Shown piece by piece: positions 38,763 through 48,210 of a stretch of DNA of 64,000 nucleotides; the stretch's first letter is position 1; the number at the start of each line of letters is the position of its first letter. The notes beneath the pieces are model-generated. The model did no database searches and was not told the DNA's origin. It saw only the letters and a list, made by a program, of their open reading frames with translations. Source of the DNA: Pseudomonas sp. MM211. Its GTDB lineage: Bacteria; Pseudomonadota; Gammaproteobacteria; Pseudomonadales; Pseudomonadaceae. The stretch spans positions 3,596,001-3,660,000 of the forward strand of contig NZ_CP081942.1 in NCBI RefSeq assembly GCF_020386635.1, given 5' to 3'. The position numbers were made by a program, and so were the translations under genes.

Positions 38763-38775
<13 letters not shown>
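37588..38775 (+). CDS. Glycosyltransferase (GT4-like)
   Basis: A 395-residue cytoplasmic glycosyltransferase. The N-terminal block LLCLSHLRWSFVYQRPQHLM is common in a group of GT4-type enzymes. The C-terminal donor domain has SPTKTPEYLAAGRPVVSTP with the conserved Lys/Glu. ATG 37588 is chosen because GAGGAGG lies 7 bases before it; the upstream frame is not family-like. It overlaps glf by 13 bases. Coupling to Glf suggests use of UDP-galactofuranose, but the donor is not visible from the sequence. Confidence 0.85.
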
Positions 38776-39983
<1,208 letters not shown>

Positions 39984-39991
39984 GACGAGCG

Positions 39992-41125
39992 ATGCACCTC
40001 CCTTCCCTATTCGACAGCTTCTTTCTCGGCGGCTACGAGTGTTCGACCCATCGCCGTGACGATGGTAAGCGGCTCGACCTGATCGACGGCACGAGGCACG
40101 CGTACTGGGCGGCCAACGACTACGCCGCACTGCGGCATCACGGCATCCGCTCAGCACGTGACGGCTTGCGCTGGCACCTGATCGAGTCCAGGCCACGGCA
40201 TTACGACTGGTCGAGCTTCTTGCCGCAACTGAGGGCCGCCGAGCAGTTTGGTGTACAGGTGATCTGGGATCTGTGCCACTACGGCTGGCCGGATCATATC
40301 GATATCTGGCGGCCGGAATTCGTCGAGCGCTTCGCCCAATTCGCCGAAGCCACCGCGCGCCTGGTTCGTGAAGAAAGCGATCGGGTGCCCTTCTACTCAC
40401 CGATCAACGAGATGTCCTTTTTGGCCTGGGCGGGCGGCGATGTCGCCTACCTCGCGCCACTGGGCAAGGGCCGCGGCGACGAACTCAAGCATCAGTTGGT
40501 GCGGGCCAGCATCGCCGCCATCGAGGCGATACGCGGGGTCGACCCACGGGCGCGTTTCGTTCAGGTGCACCCGGTGATTCACGTCGTGCCACGGGGCAAT
40601 CGCCCGGATGCCCAGGCCGAAGCAGAGCGCTACCGGCTCTCCCAGTTCCAGGCCTGGGACATGCTCGCCGGCCTGCAATGGCCGGGACTTGGCGGCCGCC
40701 CGGAGTATCTGGACATCGTCGGCGTCAACTATTACCCGAACAACCAGTGGTTTTCCGGCGGCGGCACGCTGTGGCGCGGTGAGCCGGGTTACCGGCCGTT
40801 CAGCGGCATTCTCGCTGAGGTCTACCAGCGTTATCGACGCCCCGTGCTGGTGGCGGAAACCGGTGCCGAGGGCGATCAGCGAGCCGATTGGCTGCGCTAT
40901 ATCAGCGAACAAGTGCGCCTGGCCCTGCAGCGTGGCCTGCCGCTCGAAGGCATCTGCCTGTATCCGGTGCTCGACTATCCCGGCTGGACGGATGATCGGC
41001 ACTGCCCAGCGGGCCTGTTCGGTTACCCCGACGAGCGCGGCGAGCGGCCGGTATGCGAGGCGCTGGCGGAAGAACTGGGGCGTCAGCAAGCCCATCTGGC
41101 CGCCCAGATGATGGCGCGCACTTGA
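39992..41125 (+). CDS. GH1-like (clan GH-A) glycosidase-family protein
   Basis: A 377-residue TIM-barrel protein resembling short GH1 beta-glucosidases. Strand motifs include GIRSARDGLRWHLIE, VQVIWDLCHYGWPDHIDIW, the acid/base Glu in YSPINEMSF (about 133) and the nucleophile Glu in VLVAETGAEG (about 290). Canonical GH1 enzymes have NEP and TENG at those points, so this is divergent. There is no signal peptide, so it should be cytoplasmic, which is unusual for a scavenging glycosidase. It lies between glf and an exporter and may trim or transfer sugar during glycan assembly (inference). GH5 or GH42-like placement is possible. Confidence 0.75.
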   Translation: MHLPSLFDSFFLGGYECSTHRRDDGKRLDLIDGTRHAYWAANDYAALRHHGIRSARDGLRWHLIESRPRHYDWSSFLPQLRAAEQFGVQVIWDLCHYGWPDHIDIWRPEFVERFAQFAEATARLVREESDRVPFYSPINEMSFLAWAGGDVAYLAPLGKGRGDELKHQLVRASIAAIEAIRGVDPRARFVQVHPVIHVVPRGNRPDAQAEAERYRLSQFQAWDMLAGLQWPGLGGRPEYLDIVGVNYYPNNQWFSGGGTLWRGEPGYRPFSGILAEVYQRYRRPVLVAETGAEGDQRADWLRYISEQVRLALQRGLPLEGICLYPVLDYPGWTDDRHCPAGLFGYPDERGERPVCEALAEELGRQQAHLAAQMMART

Positions 41126-42882
41126 GCCGCTCGGCAGCGCGAGAACTGCCCGGGCGACCGGTGGCCTTTCTTGCCCACTACGTGCGCCGTCGCCCCTGGC
41201 ATTTCGGCGGCATGTTCCTGCTGATTCTCGGCGCCAGCGCCTGCGCAGTGGCCGTGCAGTACGGCATGAAGCTGCTGGTCGATGCCATGGCCACCGACGA
41301 CCGTCAGCACGCCGAGGTGTGGTTTCCGCTAGGGCTGTTCATTGGTCTGATCGTGGTCGAGAACGTCTTCTGGCGACTCGGTGGCTGGCTGGGTTGCCAC
41401 ACGGTGGTAGCCAGTTGCGTGGATCTGCGCGTCGACCTGTTCCGCCACCTCACCGGCCACCCCATGGGCTACTTCGCCCGCCACTTCGCCGGCGCCCTGG
41501 GCAACCGCATCTCCGCTACAGGTCAGGCGGCAGGCTCGATCTACGGTGGCCTGGCCTGGAAGATCATGCCGCCGTGCGTGGATTTCGTCGGTGCCGTGCT
41601 GGTGCTGTTCACCGTGCACACACGGATGGCCCTGGCGCTGATCGTCTTCGTGATGATAGTGGCCGCGCTGATCACCGCGTTCGGCATCCGCGGGCGCAGC
41701 AAGCACCAGCGGTTCGCGGCGCAGGCAGCACGGGTCGGCGGTGAACTGGTGGATGTGGTGTCCAACGTCTGGACCATCAAGGCGTTCTCGGCACGCGACC
41801 GCGAGAGCCGGCGGCTGGCCGAGGAAATCGGTATCGAGGCACACGCGCAGCGACGCAGCTGGATGTACCTGGAGAAGGCGCGGGTGATCCACGATATCTG
41901 CCTATCGCTGATGGCTGGCGGCATGCTGGTGTGGGCCATCCAGCTGTGGATCGCCGGCACCGTGACCGCTGGCGACGTGGTGATGGTCAGCGCCCTGACC
42001 TTCCGCATTCTGCATGGCTCGCGTGATCTGGCCCTGGCGCTGGTCGACACCACCCAGCAGCTTGGCGCCATCGAGGACACGCTGCGGATCATCGTGCAGC
42101 CCCATGAGCTGGATGATCCGGAAACCCAGCTGGCGCTGTCGCGCGGCGATATCGAGTTTCGCCATGTGGCGTTCGCCTACCCGGATGGCCGCCGCGTGTT
42201 CGAGGACTTCCACCTGCACATCCCGGTCGGTCAGAAGGTCGGTATCGTCGGGCCTTCCGGCGCAGGCAAATCCACCCTGCTCAGCCTGATTCAGCGCCTC
42301 GACGATGTGCAGGCCGGCAGCGTGATGATCGACGGCCAGAACATCAGCGAAGTCAGCCAGGACAGCCTGCGCGCTCGCATGGCCGTGGTGCCCCAGGAAA
42401 CCGCACTGTTCAACCGCAGTATTCGCGAGAACATCCGTTACGGCCGACCGGACGCCAGTGACGACGAGGTTACCGCGGCCGCTCACCACGCCTTTTGCGA
42501 TGCCTTCATCCGCGAACTGCCTCAGGGTTATGACACCCAGGTGGGCGAACGTGGAGTGATGCTTTCCGGCGGTCAGCGGCAGCGTCTCGGCATCGCCCGG
42601 GCATTTCTCAAGGACGCACCGATTCTGATCCTCGATGAAGCCACCTCGGCGCTGGACACTCACTCCGAAGCGGAAATCCAGGCGGCTCTGGCCAACCTGA
42701 TGCAGGGCCGTACGGTGCTGGCAGTAGCGCATCGGCTGTCGACGCTGGCCAGTTTCGACCGCGTGGTGGTGCTCGAAAAGGGTCGCATCGTCGAAGACGG
42801 GCCGCCTGAGCAGTTGCGCCAACAGGGTGGCAGCTTCGAGCGCCTGTGGCGTCTACAGGCAGCCGGGTTCGACGCGACCTGA
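41122..42882 (+). CDS. ABC exporter, fused permease-ATPase (MsbA-like)
   Basis: A 586-residue half-transporter. Six membrane segments (about residues 25-300) precede an ATPase domain with Walker A VGPSGAGKSTLLS, signature [14 protein letters not shown], Walker B ILILDEATSALD and H-loop AVAHRLSTL. I choose TTG 41122, which overlaps the TGA of the previous gene. A longer frame from 41053 would overlap that gene by 73 bases and adds non-family residues. The context suggests export of the galactofuranose-type glycolipid or oligosaccharide made by the three genes before it. The substrate is unknown. Confidence 0.85.
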   Translation: MSRSAARELPGRPVAFLAHYVRRRPWHFGGMFLLILGASACAVAVQYGMKLLVDAMATDDRQHAEVWFPLGLFIGLIVVENVFWRLGGWLGCHTVVASCVDLRVDLFRHLTGHPMGYFARHFAGALGNRISATGQAAGSIYGGLAWKIMPPCVDFVGAVLVLFTVHTRMALALIVFVMIVAALITAFGIRGRSKHQRFAAQAARVGGELVDVVSNVWTIKAFSARDRESRRLAEEIGIEAHAQRRSWMYLEKARVIHDICLSLMAGGMLVWAIQLWIAGTVTAGDVVMVSALTFRILHGSRDLALALVDTTQQLGAIEDTLRIIVQPHELDDPETQLALSRGDIEFRHVAFAYPDGRRVFEDFHLHIPVGQKVGIVGPSGAGKSTLLSLIQRLDDVQAGSVMIDGQNISEVSQDSLRARMAVVPQETALFNRSIRENIRYGRPDASDDEVTAAAHHAFCDAFIRELPQGYDTQVGERGVMLSGGQRQRLGIARAFLKDAPILILDEATSALDTHSEAEIQAALANLMQGRTVLAVAHRLSTLASFDRVVVLEKGRIVEDGPPEQLRQQGGSFERLWRLQAAGFDAT

Positions 42883-43104
42883 CAATGGCCTGCGCAACGT
42901 GACTCTTGTAGGAGCATCGACCTCGGCGCGGAGCGATCGTGGCCACGCGGCACAACCTGCATCGGCCGCACGATTCGCCCGCAAGCGGGCTCCTACAGTA
43001 GCGAGGTGTCTGCTGGCTGTATGTTCACCACTCACTCGATCGTGGCTACACCGCGATGGCGACGTTGCATCGCCATTCGCCCGGAAGCGGCGTTCATCCA
43101 GTCA
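42883..43104. repeat. REP-rich spacer after the ABC exporter
   Basis: TGTAGGAGCATCGACCTCGG begins at 42907 and the inverted REP CGATTCGCCCGCAAGCGGGC runs from 42971, ending CTCCTACA at 42997. Together they form a REP doublet like the one at 25859-25944. No gene is present. Confidence 0.7.
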
Positions 43105-43131
43105 TAAAAAAACCGGGCTCGAGGCCCGGTC
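43105..43131 (-). terminator. Rho-independent terminator of galU
   Basis: The palindrome ACCGGGCTCGAGGCCCGGT (43113-43131) sits 20 bases after the galU stop. On the minus strand it is followed by eight T residues (43106-43113). It is a textbook intrinsic terminator. Confidence 0.88.
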
Positions 43132-43150
43132 TTTCGTGCAGCCTGGCTTA

Positions 43151-43987
43151 TCAGCCGCGGCCTTCGCGGTAGAGGTTTTCGAAGCAGAAGTTGGTCGCTT
43201 CGATGTAGCCCTCTGCACCACCGCAGTCGAAACGGCGGCCCTTGAATTTGTAGGCCAGTACGCAGCCTTCCTGAGCCTGTTTCATCAGCGCGTCGGTGAT
43301 CTGGATTTCACCGCCCTTGCCCGGCTGAGTGTCCTTGATCAGGTCGAAGATATCCGGAGTGAGGATATAGCGACCGATGATCGCCAGATTCGACGGCGCG
43401 TCTTCGGCCTTCGGTTTTTCGACCATGTGGCTGACACGGAAGATGTCGTCACGGATCATCTCGCCGGCGATCACGCCATACTTGTGGATCTCTTCCATCG
43501 GTACTTCCTGCACCGCGACGATCGAGCAACGGAACTGGTTGTACAGCTTGACCATCTGGGTCAGCACGCCATCGCCTTCGATGTTCAGGCACAGGTCATC
43601 TGCCAGTACCACGGCGAACGGCTCGTCACCGATCAGCGGACGGCCGCTGAGGATGGCGTGGCCCAGGCCCTTCATTTCCACCTGACGGGTGTAGGAGAAG
43701 GTGCAGTTGTCGATCAGGCGACGAATACCGACCAGGTATTTTTCCTTTTCGGTGTCGCGGATCTGGTGCTCCAGCTCATAGCTGATGTCGAAATGGTCTT
43801 CCAGGGAACGCTTGCCACGACCGGTCACCATGGCGATCTCGGTCAGGCCGGCGTTGAGGGCTTCCTCCACGCCGTACTGGATCAGCGGGGTGTTGACCAC
43901 GGGCAGCATTTCCTTGGGCATGGCCTTGGTCGCCGGGAGAAAGCGGGTGCCATAACCGGCGGCTGGGAACAGGCATTTCTTGATCAT
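43151..43987 (-). CDS. galU: GalU, UTP-glucose-1-phosphate uridylyltransferase
   Basis: A 278-residue nucleotidyltransferase making UDP-glucose. The N-terminus KKCLFPAAGYGTRFLPATKA with following MPKEMLPVV is the GalU signature; VVLADDLCLN and GKGGEIQITDALM are further family blocks. Start 43987 is preferred to the longer frame. It is followed by a strong terminator. UDP-glucose from this enzyme serves GalE/Glf and the carotenoid glucosyltransferase CrtX, as well as general envelope synthesis. Confidence 0.94.
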   Translation of the reverse strand: MIKKCLFPAAGYGTRFLPATKAMPKEMLPVVNTPLIQYGVEEALNAGLTEIAMVTGRGKRSLEDHFDISYELEHQIRDTEKEKYLVGIRRLIDNCTFSYTRQVEMKGLGHAILSGRPLIGDEPFAVVLADDLCLNIEGDGVLTQMVKLYNQFRCSIVAVQEVPMEEIHKYGVIAGEMIRDDIFRVSHMVEKPKAEDAPSNLAIIGRYILTPDIFDLIKDTQPGKGGEIQITDALMKQAQEGCVLAYKFKGRRFDCGGAEGYIEATNFCFENLYREGRG

Positions 43988-44036
43988 GTGTTTTCCTTGA
44001 GTGGTCGATGTTGCACAAGTCGCTGAACCGCTGCCG

Positions 44037-44537
44037 TCAGGAGGTCTGACGCAACCGTTCGTAGTAATAGGGCAGTCGAAGCAAGGCATGGCGCGCTGCG
44101 GCGGCGCGCCTTTCGTTATTGTCTCCAGGGAAGGTGACGGTCTCGCTGGTCACCCCTTCATGCTCGGCAATGCGCGTGGCGCAGGCGAAACACATGGCGC
44201 CGTCGATCACTTCCTGGCCGCTCTTGTCGTCAGCAGTCGGTGCGCCGGTAATCGCCAGAATGATGTCGGCACTGCTGACCTTCAGCACGCCGATGGCCAT
44301 CTCCCGGGCGACTTCCTCGCTGTTCATGCCGAAGGTCTCGATGGTCTCCAGCTTGACGCCGAGACTGGCCTGCATAGCGCGCTTGGAATAGGCGACGAAA
44401 CCGCTTTCGAGCACGCCATCACAGCCCGGTACCGCCGCGACGGTAGCGGCCAGCAGCCCGGCCGTGGCCGACTCGGCAGTGCTCAGCACCAGGTTGTACT
44501 TTTCCAGGAAATGGACCGCCTGCTCGATGTTTTGCAT
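44037..44537 (-). CDS. CinA-family protein, PncC-like amidohydrolase domain (divergent)
   Basis: A 166-residue stand-alone CinA C-terminal domain. The usual role is nicotinamide-nucleotide amidohydrolase (NMN to NaMN). The first motif, normally AESCTGG, reads AESATAG here; the second, normally SGIAGPxGG, reads ITGAPTADDKSG. GFVAYSKRAMQASLGV keeps the Ser/Lys-like segment. The fold is recognisable but several active-site positions have changed, so the activity may differ. ATG 44537 was chosen as the family start. It lies 49 bases upstream of galU on the same strand. Confidence 0.8.
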   Translation of the reverse strand: MQNIEQAVHFLEKYNLVLSTAESATAGLLAATVAAVPGCDGVLESGFVAYSKRAMQASLGVKLETIETFGMNSEEVAREMAIGVLKVSSADIILAITGAPTADDKSGQEVIDGAMCFACATRIAEHEGVTSETVTFPGDNNERRAAAARHALLRLPYYYERLRQTS

Positions 44538-44701
44538 GCTGGCGAAATTCTCCGACCCAATCGTTACTGTGTGTCTATGGCAGTGCATGGGGCACACAAG
44601 TTCCGGACAATTAGCAGAGACCATTTATCGAGCAGCCTGAACTCTTTGCACCGCCTGTTTTTCCCACGCTAGACAGCAGGCCGAACTCAAGGGGCAATGA
44701 A

Positions 44702-45139
44702 GTGAATACTCTGCGCAAGCTGCAAGACACCCATGAACTGCAGGACGTGAGCGATAGCTCGATCCGCACTGCATTCATCCAGGCATTGAGCGAGAAAGCG
44801 CGCCCTCTGTTCGAAGAAGCAGCCAGTTATGCCCGCAATCACGATCTCGACGTAGTGGTCGATCTGGTGCTGGAAAACGACAAGCCGCGCCTGATCCTGG
44901 CGGTCAGCCGACCCGATGAAGGTCTGGTGAGCAGCTACAGCCTGGTCGCCAACCTCGCAGCGCAACGCATGCTGCACGAGGAGTACTACGCCGACAGCGG
45001 CGATATCCACCGCCAGGAATCGTTGCTGGCATCGGTGAACGAAAAGGTCATCGACACCCGTCTGGCCAACTTTTTCCGCAAAGGCTTCGCCCTGCCACTC
45101 GATTACATCAACGAGCGTCACCCCATCGGCTTCTGGTGA
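44702..45139 (+). CDS. Hypothetical protein, 145 aa
   Basis: Starts with GTG 44702, preceded by AAGGGG. The sequence is acidic and soluble with no signal peptide or membrane segment. It has an N-terminal helical part (SIRTAFIQALSEKARPLFEE), an alpha/beta-looking core (LDVVVDLVLENDKPRLILAV) and the end PLDYINERHPIGFW. It looks like a conserved gene on codon use and spacing, but I recognise no family. It stands between the divergent CinA-like gene and ubiM and is probably a separate unit. Confidence 0.65.
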   Translation: MNTLRKLQDTHELQDVSDSSIRTAFIQALSEKARPLFEEAASYARNHDLDVVVDLVLENDKPRLILAVSRPDEGLVSSYSLVANLAAQRMLHEEYYADSGDIHRQESLLASVNEKVIDTRLANFFRKGFALPLDYINERHPIGFW

Positions 45140-45225
45140 TCGCACCATTTGCCTGATCCCGGGCAATGCAATCCCGCTTTCGCTGACCTACGGTAGATGT
45201 CTGTCAGCAACTGCGGGAAGTCACC

Positions 45226-46401
45226 ATGCAAGTGGATGTCGTCATAGTAGGAGCCGGGCCGGCAGGTCTCTGTCTGGCTCGCTCACTGTCCGGTAACGGA
45301 CTCGCCATTCGGCTGATCGAACGCCAGACGCTCGATAAACTGACGAACCCGTCGCTCGATGGCCGCGAAATCGCCCTCACCCACGCTTCCCAGCAGACAC
45401 TGCAATCACTGGACATGTGGCGACACCTGCAGGCCGACGAAATATCTCCCCTGCGTGACGCCCAGGTGCTCAACGGTTCTTCCCCGTATGCGCTACGCAT
45501 CCTCGCCGCAACGGCTGGCGAAGAGCGCCTGGGCTGCCTGGTGCCCAATCAGGCGATCCGCCGCGCAGCTTTCGCTGCGGTAAACGACTGCCCTGACGTC
45601 GAATTGCTGACCGGCTGCACGATCGAGGATCTGCAGTGCTCCAGGCAAGTCGTGGCGCTGCGCCTGAGCGATGGCCAGCGCATCAATGCGCGCCTGCTGG
45701 TCGCTGCCGACAGTCGTTTTTCGGAGACCCGGCGACGCCTGGGAATCGGCGCGCACATGGAGGATTTCGGCAAGAGCATGCTGGTTTGCCGTATGAGCCA
45801 CGAACGCAGCCATGAACAGGTGGCCTGGGAGTGGTTCGGTTACGGGCAGACGCTCGCCCTGCTCCCCCTTAACGGCAACCACGCCTCGGCGGTGCTGACC
45901 CTGCCACCGGAGGAAATCAACGAGGTGATGAAGCTTGCGCCGGACGCCTTCGCCCGTGATATGGAGCGCCGTTTCGAGCGACGCCTGGGGCGCATGGAGC
46001 TGATCGGCGAGCGCCATGCCTATCCGCTAGTGGGCGTCTATGCGCAGCGCTTCGCCGGGCTGCGTTGTGCGTTGATCGGTGACGCCGCGGTGGGCATGCA
46101 CCCGGTGACGGCCCATGGCTTCAACTTCGGCCTGCAAAGCCAGAAGCGGCTGGCGGAAGTGTTGCTCGACGCATTGCGCGAGGGTCGCGACATCGGCGAC
46201 CCCGCCGTGCTGCAGCAATACGCCCGTGCCCAGCAGCGTGCCAGCTGGCCGCTTTATCAGGCAACCAGCCTGCTGGTGCGGCTGTACACCGACGATAGAA
46301 TGCCTACGCGCCTGTTGCGCAATGCCGGGCTACGCCTGGCGCAGAACCTGCCGCCGTTCAAAGCGGCACTGGCCCGGCACCTGACACAAGTGTCGGGCTG
46401 A
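45226..46401 (+). CDS. ubiM: UbiH/UbiM-type FAD-dependent ubiquinone hydroxylase
   Basis: A 391-residue class-A flavin monooxygenase. FAD motif DVVIVGAGPAGLCLARSLSG at 4-23; GREIALTHASQQTLQSL after it; second FAD motif CALIGDAAVGMHPVTAHGFN near 285. The UbiH/F/I proteins usually read GDAAHxxHPxxGxGLN here; the altered form with TAHGFN and the short length point to the UbiM branch (5-hydroxylation in ubiquinone synthesis). ATG 45226 has GGGAAG upstream. It ends 1 base before the convergent cysW stop, where cysA would be expected. Confidence 0.75.
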   Translation: MQVDVVIVGAGPAGLCLARSLSGNGLAIRLIERQTLDKLTNPSLDGREIALTHASQQTLQSLDMWRHLQADEISPLRDAQVLNGSSPYALRILAATAGEERLGCLVPNQAIRRAAFAAVNDCPDVELLTGCTIEDLQCSRQVVALRLSDGQRINARLLVAADSRFSETRRRLGIGAHMEDFGKSMLVCRMSHERSHEQVAWEWFGYGQTLALLPLNGNHASAVLTLPPEEINEVMKLAPDAFARDMERRFERRLGRMELIGERHAYPLVGVYAQRFAGLRCALIGDAAVGMHPVTAHGFNFGLQSQKRLAEVLLDALREGRDIGDPAVLQQYARAQQRASWPLYQATSLLVRLYTDDRMPTRLLRNAGLRLAQNLPPFKAALARHLTQVSG

Positions 46402-46402
46402 A

Positions 46403-47233
46403 TCAACTGTCCGCGGCGCGCTGCATGTTGACCCGCTGACGCCACTCCATGTACGTCTTGAGGAACAGCGTGAACAACGCCATGCAGGCCAGCAGGGCCG
46501 CAGCGGTGAAGGCCGCCACCGGTTTGTAGTCGTTGTTCAGCTGATCCACCAACAGCGGCAAGGTCAGGGTCTGGTTGAGGATGGTGCCGGACACCACCGA
46601 CACCGCGCCAAACTCGCCCACTGCCCGTGCGTTGGTGACCACCACGCCATACAGCAGCGCCCACTTGATGTTGGGCAGCGTGATATGGCGGAAGATCTGC
46701 CAGCCATTGGCCCCCAGGCACAGCGCCGAGGTTTCCTCGTCATTGCCCTGGGACTGCATGACCGGAATCAGGATGCGCGCCACATAAGGCGCAGTGACGA
46801 ATACAGTAACCATGACGATGCCGGGCCAGGCGAACATCAACTGCATGTCGTTATCGTAGAACCAGCGCCCCAAGGCGGTTTCCAGTCCGTAGACGACCAA
46901 GTAGCAGAGGCCTGCGACCACCGGCGACACGGCATAGGGAATGTCCACCAGGGTGGTCAGCAGCTTGCGGCCGCGGAAGTCGTAGTGGGTTACGCACCAG
47001 GCCAGCAGAATGCCGAAACACAGATTCAGCGGTACGGTAAGCGCGGCGACCAGCAGGGTTAGGCCGATGGCGTGCTGCATGTAGTCCTGGGACAGGTTGT
47101 CGACCAGCATGCTCCAGCCACCGCTGAGCGCCCTGGTGAAAATCAGCGCGAGCGGAACCAGCAGCATCAGCGCGACTGCACCGAGGCCCAGCGTTATGAG
47201 TAACCATTGATGCCAGTGCTGAGGCTTTTTCAT
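46403..47233 (-). CDS. cysW: CysW, sulfate/thiosulfate ABC permease
   Basis: A 276-residue permease with six membrane segments. The inner-membrane loop EETSALCLGANGWQIFRHIT followed by LPNIKWALLYG is the EAA motif; NARAVGEFGAVSVVSG is typical of CysW. I take ATG 47233, which overlaps the cysT TGA and has AGAGGC upstream; ATG 47251 is an alternative. It should pair with CysT. The ATPase gene cysA, normally next, is missing: a convergent ubiM follows after 1 base. Confidence 0.92.
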   Translation of the reverse strand: MKKPQHWHQWLLITLGLGAVALMLLVPLALIFTRALSGGWSMLVDNLSQDYMQHAIGLTLLVAALTVPLNLCFGILLAWCVTHYDFRGRKLLTTLVDIPYAVSPVVAGLCYLVVYGLETALGRWFYDNDMQLMFAWPGIVMVTVFVTAPYVARILIPVMQSQGNDEETSALCLGANGWQIFRHITLPNIKWALLYGVVVTNARAVGEFGAVSVVSGTILNQTLTLPLLVDQLNNDYKPVAAFTAAALLACMALFTLFLKTYMEWRQRVNMQRAADS

Positions 47234-48078
47234 CGGCTTTGCCTCTGCCATTTGAACAAGCGCCCCTGCACCACCTGCAAGGCGAAGAGCAGGAACAGTG
47301 ACGCCAGGAGGATTACCGAAGCGATCGCCGCCGCTGCCGGATAATTGAATTCCTGCAGGCGGACGAAAATCATCAGTGACGACACTTCGGTTTTGAATGG
47401 AATGTTGCCGGCGATCATGATCACCGCGCCAAACTCGCCCAAGCTGCGCACGAACGCCTGGGAGGCGCCAGTGATCAGCGCCGGCGTCAGGCTCGGCAGC
47501 ACCACGTAGGCGAAGCTCTGCCATTTGTTGGCGCCCAGGGTGCTGGCCGCCTCTTCGTATTCGGTACCCAGGCTCTGCAGCACCGGCTGCACGGTACGCA
47601 CCACGAATGGCAGGCTGGTGAACACCATGGCGATCAGCAGGCCGGGATAGGCATAGGCGATCTTGATACCGGCGGCATCGAAATACTGGCCGAGCCAGCC
47701 ACCGGGTACCAGCAGGGTCGCCAGGGTCAGGCCGGCTACCGAGGTCGGCAGGGCGAACGGCAAGTCCACCAACGCATCGACCAGGCGACGGCCAGGAAAC
47801 TCGTAACGGGTGATGATCCAGGCGATCAGCAGGCCAATCAGCAGCACGATCACGGTGGAATAGAAGGCCCCGCTGATGGTGACCTTGTAGCTCTGTACCA
47901 CGCGCGGATCGCTGATCGCCTGCCAGTATTGCGCCCAGCTCATATCACTGACGTACAGCAACAGCGCGGATAGCGGAAACAGGATGACCAGCGACAGGTA
48001 GAAGACGCTGAAACCGAAGCTCAGGCCGAAGCCAGGCAGCAACGGATTCTGCAGAAAGAAAACGGGGGTCTTGCTCAC
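47230..48078 (-). CDS. cysT: CysT (CysU), sulfate/thiosulfate ABC permease
   Basis: A 282-residue permease. The EAA loop is EEAASTLGANKWQSFAYVVL; SLGEFGAVIMIAGNIPFKTE is the CysT block; LVDLPFALPTSVAGLTLATL is another family segment. GTG 48078 is preferred to TTG 48093 because AAGGAC lies 7 bases before it. A hairpin between sbp and cysT probably lowers its expression relative to the binding protein. Confidence 0.92.
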   Translation of the reverse strand: MSKTPVFFLQNPLLPGFGLSFGFSVFYLSLVILFPLSALLLYVSDMSWAQYWQAISDPRVVQSYKVTISGAFYSTVIVLLIGLLIAWIITRYEFPGRRLVDALVDLPFALPTSVAGLTLATLLVPGGWLGQYFDAAGIKIAYAYPGLLIAMVFTSLPFVVRTVQPVLQSLGTEYEEAASTLGANKWQSFAYVVLPSLTPALITGASQAFVRSLGEFGAVIMIAGNIPFKTEVSSLMIFVRLQEFNYPAAAAIASVILLASLFLLFALQVVQGRLFKWQRQSR

Positions 48079-48095
48079 TCGAAAGTCCTTCAATG

Positions 48096-48124
48096 CACAA
48101 ACCGCCGGAAGGTGGCGGTTTGTG
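48096..48124. promoter_or_regulatory. Intercistronic hairpin between sbp and cysT
   Basis: CACAAACCGCC and GGCGGTTTGTG (48096-48106, 48114-48124) form a perfect 11-pair stem with a 7-base loop, directly upstream of cysT. There is no T-run. It likely stabilises the sbp mRNA or partly attenuates the permease genes. Confidence 0.65.
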
Positions 48125-48210
48125 AAATACAGCTGATGCAGCTCAGCCCTCAGCGATCATCACGATCTCGAAAGCCGCAGGGCCGACGCGCAGCAGATGG
48201 CTGCAGTCAA

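Noticed and set aside
41053..41121. Longer start for the ABC exporter inside the GH1-like gene
   Set aside because: It adds 23 Gly/Ser/Arg-rich residues; TTG 41122 overlaps the upstream stop in the way other genes here do.
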